Below are positions 49,401 to 60,065 of a stretch of DNA of 64,000 nucleotides, piece after piece. The notes beneath the pieces are model-generated. The model ran no database searches. It was not told where the DNA came from and saw only the letters and a list, made by a program, of their open reading frames with translations. Within the stretch, counting starts at the first letter, position 1. The number at the start of each line of letters is the position of its first letter. Position numbers and translations under genes: made by a program. The stretch comes from Zygnema circumcarinatum (taxonomy: Eukaryota; Streptophyta; Zygnematophyceae; Zygnematales; Zygnemataceae). The stretch is taken from NCBI GenBank assembly GCA_037447605.1, contig CM074805.1, forward strand, positions 1,073,446 through 1,137,445, in the 5' to 3' direction.

Positions 49401-51676
49401 GTGTGGTTCTGGATTACCTAGAGGAACGGAAAGCGCGAAATGTCTGAGTTCCCTTGCATCTACGTTCAGAACCTTCTTGGATGCTGCCTCTGATATCATA
49501 GAAGTACCTTGCGCTTCGGACACTGTTGAAATGTTTGTCCTCAGATCGTTGCCGATGCCTTTGCCTCAGCTTTGCTGAACCTAGAAAATTGCATGTTCTT
49601 TAACTCTAACGGAGAGGGGCTTCATATGAACTTCTTAGAGTCTTTTTGAGACATTAGAGCTTGTCAAGGTTTTCACTGAGTGGATTTTCTCTGTTAGGCA
49701 ATGTGTGGTGTCCTTAGCTGTCCTTTGCATCCATCACTAGCAATTGTTTTCTTTCTCGTCGTGTCCTCTTTTACATGCAATCTATGTGTGAACTTGGAAG
49801 CGATCTTTCCTCAGTGCTTATCCATCTGTTGCAGGCAAATGCAGAACCAATCAGCAGCAGCAGCAGGGCGGAGGGCAAAGGCCATGGCGGGGAAAGCCTG
49901 CGCTTAGTGGTTTTGGAGGGTCGAAACTTGAAGAATGCAGACCGTAATGGAGAGCTGGATGCATACGTCAGCCTGCACTATGGCAACCTTAAACGAAAAA
50001 CAAAGGTGAGCGTGCCTTCTTTCTCGTGAAGTTTAGGCCATATGAGAGTCTGCGAGTTGTAGAAATCTCTTTGATTTCAATTTTTTCAACCCTCGTTGGG
50101 CATGCGCTGCCCACTCTTCGTTGTGAACTACTATATGGAAAGATGTCCTTGCCAAGCCCCAGTGTCAGTAGATCGCAGTAGGTCGCGTTTTCGAAGTAGT
50201 TTTCAAAGTGAACCGGGGCTTGGTATAGACCCGCCGGAGGTATTCAGTCGCGTTCCATGTCACAGGATGGCGATCTCGATTAAGCTTCACATCTCACTGC
50301 TGGGATGAATGTGGTCTTTTTCAGTGAATGTGAGAATGTTCTGTCATCTTTTCTGTAAGCCTTGTACAATGTATACCACTTGAGTTTCCCTATTCTTGAG
50401 CATTTTTATATCATTTTTGTGCGTAATGACCTGTCCTTATCGATGCCTCCTGTTCTATTTTCTTTTGCTGATGTATGGCTGGCAGGTAGTGCAGCGCAGC
50501 CGCTCGCCTCAGTGGAATCAGACCTTTGTCTTTCCTCTTAATTCAGGGCCACTGCTGCTCCGTGTTAAGGACCACCAGTCTATGTTGACCACTCAATCTA
50601 TTGGCCAGCTGGAGATCGATCCGCACAGTTTTGCTCCCAATGAAACAGACGACAGGTGAGGGAGGGTACATGTGCTCCTCGCTGACTTGTGAAATTGTTT
50701 GACAAGTTCAATCAGGCTGGCGAGGGATCGGTTTTGCTTCATGGAGTGGCTGTTTGTTCCTTATATGAGCAGTTGACTAGAGCCACCAGTCAAGCTTGAG
50801 GACAAGGGTCGTCGTTCATGCATGTGGCCCACATTACACCCATTTTTTTTGTTGGATTATGTAAAGGGGGAATGTTAAAGGCATTACTAATTCTGAAAGA
50901 AAAGCACCAGGTGGCATGCTATGAAGGAGACCGGTGGAGGTGAGGTCCGACTCCAAGTCACTCGCGTGAAGTCAGAAACTGAGATAAAGCCCCCCCCGGT
51001 TCACACTTCTGACGCTTCTACGAGTATGAAACTGCAAAAAACTTCCCAAAAGGTGAGCAGCTGTGGAAAATGCATGAAAATGTCTCTTTGAATTTTTATA
51101 CAAGTCGCAGTTTTTTGCTCAGTCAAATCGCAAAAACTGTGCGTACTGTACTGCCCTTACTTTCAAGAGTCGTTTCCTATCAGATGATTCTAACAGCATG
51201 CTTTTTGTATAATTGAGTGGTCTTGTCGTCGATGGGCATTGTTAAGGCACATTTTCCTTAATTGCATTGGCAGTACTACAACCAACCATCTCCCAAGGCA
51301 TCTTAGTTGTCTGATGGATGGGCTTTTATGAACTGTGCTAGTTCAGGCAATCTATTGCCAATTCTGTCTGTATTGTATATCCTTTCTTTATGCACCAAGA
51401 CAGTTTTTTCATGTGATGATAATTCTTTCGACCTTAGAAGTTGTGGTTAGAGACTTAAGTCCTCGCCCTTGTTGCTGTATGCAGTTGCGGCGGCTTTTGC
51501 AGGAAGGGCTCTCTCTGGTGGAAGGCACGGAATTCAATGATGTGCAGCGAATGATCGAAGACGTGGCATGGCATGAAGATGAACGGGAGAGCCTCATCGC
51601 GCAGCTTCAGAAGGACCGAGACCTCCTCATTTTTAAAGTGAAGCAGCTGGAACAGGCCGTTGCCGATTTTCTGTGA
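43441..51676 (+). CDS. NTMC2T3: SMP-C2 lipid-transfer tether, NTMC2T3/SYTF-like (extended-synaptotagmin type)
   Basis: Membrane-contact-site protein expected to anchor in the ER, carry lipid in its SMP module and bind partner membranes by C2 domains. Exon 1 (43441-43774) has hydrophobic hairpin segments (LGAAFWITSLVLNGFCAVVF). Exons 43941-44050, 44160-44188 and 44443-44584 join in phase and give a juxtamembrane coiled coil, then ATEWLSKLLLKLWPNVVEPR, the start of the SMP domain. The middle of the SMP (about 44.6-46.6 kb) is only partly readable. First C2: exon from ~46924 (GGSLTVTVLSASNLS), continued at ~47812 (VKYAEDDSTFYWAVG). Second C2: ~48320-48550 and 48803-48959. Third C2: ~49835-50007 and 50487-50656 (DAYVSLHYGNLKRKTK, SPQWNQTFVFPLNSG). 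The last exon (~51485-51676) is a coiled coil ending KVKQLEQAVADFL. Order and signature blocks match Arabidopsis At3g18370. The C2 loops have few Asp residues, so calcium binding is doubtful. Confidence 0.85.
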
Positions 51677-52859
51677 CACGTGAGCGTGCACAGCAACAGA
51701 TGTGCTGATCCGACTGTGCTGCTCAAATCAGGTCAAATTTTGATAGACATTTGGCAGATTATTGCTGTGTGGAATGGACTCCTGAAGGTGCGGGTGCAAC
51801 TTCCTTCCTATGTCTGTCTATATTGTAAAGAAACGATGGAAGAGGTGCCTGTGTGGAGTCTGTTTATTTATGTTGGCCCATGGCCTCATGGGGCCAAAAG
51901 GTTATGTCATGTGTCGTTGGACTGTACCTGAAGCTGAGATCATCGGAACATCAAATAGCGGGCGAAATGAATTCGCCTCCATTCTTCTTGTTTGCTTCTG
52001 CATTTTGTGTCGTCGAAAGCCGGGTTCAACAGGGGATTCCATTTTGCCGAGTTCCATATGGCTTTAGTGGCGAACAAGCGAGCAATTCTGTTAGTTCACC
52101 ACGTTAGTTACTATATGATGGTTGTGTAGTTGGGTTCTGGAAGGATGCCTGATCCAAGAGGATACTACTTTTAGAGAAAACAGGCAGATGAGTCCCACGC
52201 GTTGCCTCCAGGCGTGTGTGCAGAGCTGGCAAGACCGCTTGAGCATCAAACGCAGTAGTAGTGCCTGGAGCAGTGAGAGCAGAATCAGATTGGCAGTGCT
52301 CGCAGGAACAGCAGGAACAGCGTCAGCAGCATATTCATGGCGGCAGCAGCAGCAGAAGGAGCCAGAAACGGCAACAGTGTGATCGATATAAAAAAACGTT
52401 GTTGGTATTCGCGCCTTACAAAAGTGTATTCAATTTCACTTTGGAAAATCTGGAAAGCCCACCCTTGGAAGGGTTTTGCGACCGCCTCTGACCATCGTGT
52501 GGTTGCAAATGCAAACCCTAAATTCACAATTTCGATCTTTCCTTTTTGTCCTTGGTCCTTTGTGACCGTTTCCTTTGGTTCCCTATGTTGATTTCATCCA
52601 TGTACACTTGACTTGATGGCCTCGCCATCGTCAGATCAATGCAAGTTCTCCTCTCTGAAAATAAAAAGAGAAGGGAAAGCTCATGGGCGGGTGAAAGGCG
52701 AACCGGGACGTCCTGTCACGATAGTACCGGTTCCATGTTGGCTGTGACATCCCGTTCAACAATAAGATTTTGTTCTCGTTAACGGAGGTAAGAATAGCGT
52801 TCATTTTCTCACATGTGAATGCATCGCAAGTGACACGACCAGTCCTGACTTTCTTAAAG
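51677..52859. other. Intergenic 3' flank of the SMP-C2 gene
   Basis: No gene is recognised. It contains a CAG-rich stretch near 52310-52365 and dispersed repeat copy C. Confidence 0.5.
52562..52645 (+). repeat. Dispersed ~80-base repeat, copy C
   Basis: Blocks GTGACCGTTTCCTTTGGTTC, CCTATGTTGATTTC, ATCCATGTACACTTGA, GATGGCCTCGCCATCGTC and GATCAATGC are in the same order as copies A and B. It carries a short internal duplication (CTTGACTTGATGG) absent from the others. Copies A and C also share the upstream TGTGACCG. Confidence 0.75.
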
Positions 52860-53747
52860 TCACGTCGTGTCGGTACCGTACAGATTTGTTTTCCAACAGC
52901 CAATAGGAGAGCGAGCTGTAACCCACGTGACCAGCCGCAGATTCTTCTTAAAATTCGACCAATCAGATCCACGCAGAAATTAATTTTGGCCAATCAGAGT
53001 CATGCTGTGGCTTTTTCGGAGCTGACCGCCTACCCGACAAAAATTCTGAACAGTAACGACAAAAAATAAATCAGGTCTTTTGTCTCCTTGTGGAGCCTCG
53101 GAAGATCCGCACTGTTGACAGCCGACCAGAAATAAGCGACGTGGCATGATCTTGTGGTGCCACGTGGCAGGTCGAGGCGGCGGTGGACCAGGCGGTGGGC
53201 AGGCGCGTACTGTACTCTCCGCCGGCCAACCGCCAGCGCTGCTGACGTGGAAGGCGGGCAGAAAATACAAAACTCACTTTTTCGGGCAGATGAAACATCA
53301 TTGGAGAGCCGCTGAAAGTTTTCCAATGTCAGACTAAAAATTTAATCTGTGCCCCTCGGCAGGTGATTAAATCGGATTTGTAGCCAATCACGTCAGCTCT
53401 ACCGGTGTGAGAAGAGCCGATTTGAAATCGGACATGGCATAAAATAAACTTGTTGCTCATGAAAGAAACTTTACTTTCAGAAACGTTTCAAATATAATTC
53501 ATCAACGAATCAGCGGCCACCGGTCAGGCCTCCAAAATGTTTCTAAGTTCCCCTGTCCACTTTCTCGGGCAACGCAAAAAATGTTTCCCTACCGCCCAAC
53601 CTGCCCGTCGCTGCCCGCTCAGCGGCTCCCCCGCGTTCCCTCCCCCTCCCCGCATATGAAGACCCTCCCATCCCCTCCCTCGCTCTCTCTCAATCCTTCT
53701 CCCTCTCCGTCCCTCCCCCCTCGTCTCCCTCTCCCTCCCACTTATCC
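52860..53747 (+). promoter_or_regulatory. Promoter region of the CTPA1-like gene
   Basis: Holds CCAAT motifs in the plus orientation near 52904 (GCCAATAGG), 52960 (ACCAATCAG), 52990 (GCCAATCAG) and 53382 (GCCAATCACG), CACGTG at ~52924, and the palindrome TGCCACGTGGCA at ~53157. A light-regulated chloroplast gene would fit G-boxes, but this is inference. A pyrimidine-rich leader (53680-53745) precedes the start. Confidence 0.5.
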
Positions 53748-56700
53748 ATGGCGTCCAGCAGCCTCCACCCTCTTTCCCTCCGCCTACTCCAGAGATCTTC
53801 TCCTCTCCCTCTCCCTTTCCCTCTCCCTCTCCCGGCCCCAAGCCGTCCCCTCTCTCTCAGCTTCAATGCCAAATCTACGCCCAGATCGCTTCCACGTGGC
53901 GCTGAATTCCGTACAACTGCCACGTGTGCGGACAGCGGCTCCTCTAGGAGTAATGTGGCAGCAGTCAATGCAGAAGAGGAGACTTCTCCCTTTAGGGCAC
54001 CGCCATGGCAGGCCGCTGCGGCTGCCTTTGCAGGCCTCGCCTGGTCAGCCCTCCTCCTTATGGGGCCTCCCGCGGCCTTAGCGGAGGATGAGAGCAGCAA
54101 CATCACCATCACCTTCCCGGCCTCGCCCATTCCGGAGGCATGCTCGCTCTCTATCCGCATCCACGGCTTCCTGGAATTATGAATTTTCGTGCTCATTTTG
54201 GCGTGAATACTTGGGGTGTGGTGGAGAAGTGCGTAGCATTGCAGGTCACATTGTAGGTGGCTGGCATTGCGTGGGAAACTGAAGGACAGTCTGCTCGAGT
54301 GTTGTCGGCAAAAGAGGGGCGGGAGAGGGGCAGAGAGGGGGAGGGAGGGAGGGAAGGAAGAGGCGCTGAATCGGCAGCTGACGTTATCCATATGAAAGAG
54401 CCAGCTTCGGGGTTGAATTCCGTGTTGAATTCTCCTGACACGTGGCACTAGGTCTATTCCATGCTGTAATTGCTGGGGATCAAAACGCTGCGTGGTTTCG
54501 TTGGAATCTTGGTGCCAATTTTGTGAATTAAGGCCACAATTTAGATTGAACTCCTTCGGATTTCTATTTGGTGGGTCTCTAGGGCCCCGGATCCTCCTGA
54601 TCTGCTTGCAGGAGCAGAGCATTTTTAGACAGTGCTGGCTGACGCCAACAATGTGCTTTTTGGGAAATCTCTTTTATGGAATTCTTAACCGTTTTGTGAC
54701 ATTATAACCAATGCTAATTGCGTGGTGTACTGTATGCACCGACTCTTGCAGGTGAGCAGAGTCCAAAAGACTCTCGTGGAGGCTTGGGGCATTGTGGAGG
54801 AGACTTACTGGGATTCAACATTCAATAACCAAGGTTACACCAGACCTCTCTCTCTCTCTTGCAACTTGAACCTCTGCAACTTTGAACCATAACTCAATAA
54901 ATATCATAATGTAATTCACGTGGTACGCCTGCACTGGGTCCTGAAGAGGCTCTTCCTAAGCAGCGCTGATGTTCGGTGCAGACTGGGAGGAGCAGCTACG
55001 GAAGGGGCTCTCTGAAACTGTTTTCTTGCAATCAGCCGACGAAGCATACTCCAAAATTCGCGGAATGCTCGCCACTCTTGGCGATCCCTTTACACGCATT
55101 GTTCCTCCACAGGTATCTGCAGCCCCACTCGTTAAACATATGGAATAAAATTCAATTCTGTGTGCAACTTTTGGCTTGTTGAAGAGGCATGGACGCTTTC
55201 AAAAATTTCGGCGTACAACGAGAAGTGTGTCAGGTTAACTGAGGGTGACGAAACGATGCTGCCGAACTAAATTCTAAAAAGCAAATGTGGTGAGGTGACA
55301 GGAATACCAAAACTTCCGAATCAGCAGTGATGGTGCTCTTCAAGGTGTGGGCCTACTAATTGGATCGGAGCCGGACACAGGCCGTGTGGTAAGTTGAGGG
55401 AGAAGATGATCCTTTCTGCCTCCACTGACATTGAGATTGATTTCTGTGGGTATGTGCTTTGGGCAGAAAGCTGAAGAGAAAGTGTTTGCATAGGTTATCT
55501 TTTAAGATTTTCGTCTTCTGAACATGCCCTAATGTATTGGCAGTTTGTACTTTCACCAATTGAGGGCGGCCCTGCTGCCCGAGCTGGTATTCAGTCAGGG
55601 GATGAGATCGTGCAGATAAACGGTGAGCAGAGGAACTGCTGCTCTCCCTCTTTAAAGCTCTTCTCCATGAATGATCATTTTTTGAGCTCTTTCAACAAGA
55701 ACTGAGCGGTTTACATGCAGTATAGACAGGTAGCGATTGATGCTCATTATTTGATTAATCGTTGACGAACTTTGTCACTGGGAAACGGATCTGCAGATGA
55801 GGATTTGACCGGACTCACCGGCGAGCAGGCGGCGACCAAGCTCCGTGGAAGGGCAGGCACTTCTGTGGACCTCACAGTCAAACGTGTTTCAGTAAGTCTC
55901 TCCCTCATTCAAATTGACGAATTGTACGCTGCCGCTGTAAACAACTCCAAGGATCAGTTAGTTAGTAGTACTCAGTTTTTAAATGGTTTTTGTAGAAGTG
56001 TGCCCTTTTGTGGCCTTGTGGACACTTGTATTCTGTGACGCAATTCGTGAATTTTATTGCGGTGCTGACTTTGAGGATCGCTGATGCTGGCCCTTAACAG
56101 GAGAACCCTTTTGATGAGGCTGTGTCCTCAGAAGACCAGGTGACACATGTAAGTTCACGCATTTCATCGAAAAGTCGCATTATTAACAGGATATATGTCT
56201 CGTCGTTAGGGCTTGTGAATGCAATTTTACTGTGGTTCTGTACAGTTTGAAACGAATACCCGTCGAGAACGTGAACGCTTGAAGTATAAAGCTATTCCGC
56301 TGCTTGGAAAAATGGCTGGCAGCTGCCAGTAGTCATCGCACCAGAGAGAGGCCTTCAGTTAGCCTTGCACATGCTTTTGAAGGCTGAAGTTATTCTTTGC
56401 CACTGTACCAGTCAGCGTGCTGATATGGCCTTGTTATGTAACGTCTTTAGGGCTCATATGCGAAGGCTATTTCCACAGTCCTATCAGTTTCCAGTGCTTT
56501 TAGATGCATCTCAGATGCATCAGATAATCATTGATGCAGCCTCATGGAGCTATCCGTGGTTGTGCCGCAGGTTCGTATCCAGCGAGAGACCATCACACTT
56601 TCTCCAATTTTTGCAGTCATGTTGCAACATACGGACAATAACGGCAATGATGTCCAAACGGGCTACATTCGACTTACTGCATTCTCGCAGGTACGTTGAA

Positions 56701-58045
56701 GCTCTGCTAGGGCTTCCAAGCCTTCGAAATTTTAAATTGCAGGGGATTCATGAAATTCGCAATCTTAATACTTTCTTGTAAGGCGATAAGGTATGGATTA
56801 CAGATGTAATTCGCATGAGACTTCTCTTTTGCCAATTATTGCACGACTCTGACCTGGAGCACGGAGCACTTTCATGCAGAATGCTGCAACAGATATGCAA
56901 AAGGCAATAACGCGTTTGGAAAACGCAGGAGCCAGCGGTTACATCCTGGACTTGCGCAACAATCCTGTAAGTGAACAAGATTATCATCTGCTTAAAGAGT
57001 TTTTCCACTTCCAAGCAAGTTAAAAACGGTATTTCGCCATGAAACGTGCTCTAGAGAAGACAGGCATTTGAAATGATCGCTTCCATCATCGTAGTAGGTA
57101 CCGGTATACGATGGCAGAGCAAGTTCATGAGGTATCATGTGATGACTAAAGTCTATCCTCTGGGTGACACGATTCGACCACATCTTGGTACACAGGGAGG
57201 CCTTGTGAAGGCTGGCCTGGATGTTGCTCAAATATGGCTGGATGGAGACGAAACTTTGGTGAACACCATTGACAGGGCGGGTAATCTGCAAGCCGTGAAT
57301 CTTGTCCACGGCCAAGCTTTGACTCATCAACCGCTAGTCGTACTGGTACGAATCATTCTCAAGTCCATTCTTAAAAGTATCTGTTGGGGATTAGGTACTA
57401 GATAACGGATTGGCTTTTGTGGTCCTGAGCTTTCACTCTCAGTGGACGTTCCTTGCAGTGAATTTCGTGCACTTTCAGATTATTACACGTGATTGAATAT
57501 ATGACTTGTTCTCTCCCTGCAGGTAAATCAGGGTAGCGCCAGTGCCAGCGAGATTCTAGCTGGAGCCCTCCGTGATAATGGTCGAGCACTGCTTGTAGGC
57601 GAAAACACTTACGGCAAAGGAAAAATTCAGGTATGGGCAAACCATAGACCATAACTTTGCCAGCCAGTCGCAAAAACACTCGTAAAAAGCTGCTGTTGTA
57701 AGCAGCTCAACAAATCTGGGCCGTCTTTAATTCGATCAAAACCCTTCCCCGGAGTGCTTGCAGAGCGTGTTTGAGCTAGACGATGGCGCGGCATTATTCG
57801 TGACTGTGGCTAAATACCTCTCTCCAAACCTAAAGCCCATCGATAGGGTCGGACTCGCTCCCGACTTGCGATGCACTGTCGAAATTCCCGTCACAGCCAC
57901 AGTCGCCCCCGGCCCTGCCTCCCCCCAGCCCGGCTCCTCTGCGCGCCCCTTGCGGCAGGCGGTCATGGCGGAGCCCAACCCTGCCGCGCAGCTGCAGGCC
58001 GACTCCTGCGTGCTCACCGCCGAGCAGCAGCTCCAGGGCAAGTGA
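53748..58045 (+). CDS. CTPA1: Carboxyl-terminal processing peptidase, chloroplast lumen, CTPA1-like (about 13 exons)
   Basis: Serine protease of the tail-specific (S41) family; relatives trim the C-terminus of the D1 photosystem II protein in the thylakoid lumen. Exon 1 (53748-54137, start in CCATGGCG) encodes a bipartite transit peptide: a Ser/Leu/Pro-rich stroma-targeting part, then a hydrophobic stretch [20 protein letters not shown] ending in an Ala-x-Ala lumenal cleavage site. Further exons: 54752-54833, 54982-55112, 55302-55388, 55544-55622, 55797-55891, 56101-56148, ~56246, ~56571-56690, ~56880-56966, ~57196-57345, ~57522-57630, ~57766-58045. The PDZ domain begins [11 protein letters not shown]. 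Catalytic Ser is in [13 protein letters not shown] and Lys in TYGKGKIQ. The C-terminus [15 protein letters not shown] matches Arabidopsis CTPA1 (At3g57680) better than CTPA2. The protein is about 565 residues. The junction after 56246 is unresolved, and intron 1 appears to be GC-AG. Confidence 0.9.
54138..54751 (+). other. CTPA1: Apparent GC-AG intron in the CTPA1-like gene
   Basis: Between the lumenal cleavage site region and the frame stop at 54180 exon 1 contains no GT that keeps the protein, whereas GAG|GCATGC at 54137/54138 joins in phase 0 to TTGCAG|GTGAGC at 54752 to give [18 protein letters not shown]. An undetected small exon in between is the alternative. Confidence 0.55.
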
Positions 58046-60065
58046 CGGCCCTTGTAGGCGGCCGGGCGGGCGCGCTGTGTACAGGGCAGGGCACAGAGGC
58101 CGCTGCAGGGCACCAACTGCTGATTGGACGGTGCAGATTTCGCTGAGATGAAGGGAAGGGGATGATCCGACGTCGGCGGTTTCGCCGAGCTCAAAATGGA
58201 CGGCCTCAATTGCAAGGTACCAACATTCATTTGGACGATTCATTTGAGTGGGGGAGCTCTATAGGTTTTGTGTTGTGTGATTTATGAGACACTCCCCTGA
58301 AATAAGTTTCCATCAAACATTTGTGAATATAGCTTTATTTGTTTGTTTGTTTGTTTGGTAGCGGTTTGTACATACGCAAGTGTAGGTAGTAGGGTCGGCA
58401 GTGCACCCCATTGGTTCTCCCATTATTGCAGGGACTCGTCCCTGCCTTTAAGTATACGAACAAGTTCATTGATTTGTGTTGGCCAGCCATTGTTAGGTCA
58501 TTTAGAGAGACTAGAACGCGAGCTCGATCCTCGAGCTTGCGCGTAAGCAGCGTAGAAATATACATGTTAGAAGAAAGGGGCAGGATACGGGGCACGGAAC
58601 TATTTTATTGGAGCATGTTATTGAAAAATATTGATTTATAATTTTATACGTGAGAATACCGTTGAATCGAATTTTGCGTGGCTCGTACTTTGTCTTTGGT
58701 GTGGTGGACAATGGCCCCGTTTCCCCGATGTCTACGCGCGCACCTGTTGTTGGTCTTTGATGCATGCGAACCCCAAAGTTTGTTGGCGGGGCGGCCTTTC
58801 TGACGTCTAAAAGGCGATCGTCCCAGTAAGAGCCCGCCTCACGAACCATTGCAACCCGTACGGACCTACCTAGACTGGGCGAACTGAGTTAATGTCAATG
58901 CGCCCACTTCTTGGTACTATATGAGACACCGCCCTCATTCAAGCCCCGCGTTTGTTAAACAAGTCCAGGCATGAACAGCCCTTGAATGCGCAATCCCTGT
59001 TGGCAGTCCAATCGCCCTAGCCTTGAACGCCACATTCGGTGGCGCCTCCACGTCCTCCTCCCTCCCCACCCCCCATGGGCTACATCAACATCGGCCCCTC
59101 CCAAGGCCGTACCGTGCCATCCGTCCATCCATCCATCCATCCCCATTCATCCATCCATCCCCATCCATCCATCCATCCTCATTCATCCATCCATCCTCAT
59201 TCATCCATCCATCCTCATTCATCCATCCATCCTCATTCATCCATCCATCCCTCCCCATCCATCCATCCATCCCTCCCCATCCATCCATCCATCCCTCCCC
59301 ATCCATCCATCCATCCCTCCCCATCCATCCATCCATGTCCCCCCCGGTCCCACCGCCCCCTCCTCCCGAGGTCGGGCGGGCGGTCCCAGTTTTGGAGCCG
59401 TTGGCCGGCCCCCCCCCGCCGACACGCCTCCGCCGCCGCCGCTTTTCAAACGGGGACGGCGCCGGCCGGCCACAAAAGGCACCTGCCCGCCCGCCCGCTT
59501 TCAAAAATCGAAGGCCCCGTCTTCCGCGGCCGTACTAAAAATCAAGCTGGGCCAATGAGCAGGAGGTCGGTTCTATGCTCGAAATCCGTTGAAATAGGTC
59601 TCAACTGGATTTGGAACAGGGGCAAGTGCGTTTGTCGGTAGCGGGCCGGTACGGAAAGAGCGCGCGCGGGACCTTCTTGAATGCCGCAGCGCAGAGGGAG
59701 AGCGCTGCAGGCGGCAGGCGGCAGGCGGCAGAGGGGCCCTATGGCGGCTGGGAGCAGGGCGTGGGTCAGGTATAATGCGGTCTTTGGGGGCTTTTTCAGG
59801 GGCAAAGGACGCAGAATCCTGGCTTTCTGCTGATGTGGGATACGCGGGTGAAGGACGCTACTTCTTTGGCAAGCTCGTCAGTGGAGGCCTGGCAGGGAAA
59901 GAACCAGAAACGCGGCTATTGGAGTTTTTTCGCAGTGTTAAATTTCTGAACTGGCTGGTTTCTTCATGCTCAGCGTCTCTTGTTCTTGCTGCTTCTTCTG
60001 CATCCCCGACGGCCAGCCATGAGACTCACCGCAGAAGTGGCTAATGGAGCAGTGAGGGGCCAGCT
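58046..60065. other. Intergenic region and promoter/leader of the pyrophosphatase-like gene
   Basis: No gene is supported. 58046-58330 is the 3' flank of CTPA1; TTTG repeats occur near 58333-58356. A tandem repeat occupies 59117-59336, followed by a GC-rich block to ~59535, a GGGCCAATGAGC near 59548 and a CAGGCGG run near 59705-59730. An open frame at 59775-60044 has no recognisable domain and is probably 5' leader. Confidence 0.45.
59117..59336. repeat. ATCC-based tandem repeat (18- to 20-base units)
   Basis: Higher-order units built from ATCC: ATTCATCCATCCATCCTC repeated in the first half and CATCCATCCATCCCTCCC-type units in the second. The repeat gives long artefactual open frames (Pro-Ser-Ile-His or Trp-Met-Asp-Gly) on both strands. 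Confidence 0.9.

Noticed and set aside
59117-59336. CRISPR-like array
   Set aside because: Units are contiguous tetranucleotide-derived repeats without unique spacers in a eukaryotic genome.
59039-59641. Pro-Ser-Ile-His or Trp-Met-Asp-Gly repeat proteins
   Set aside because: Translations of the ATCC tandem repeat; no start context, splice sites or conserved ends.
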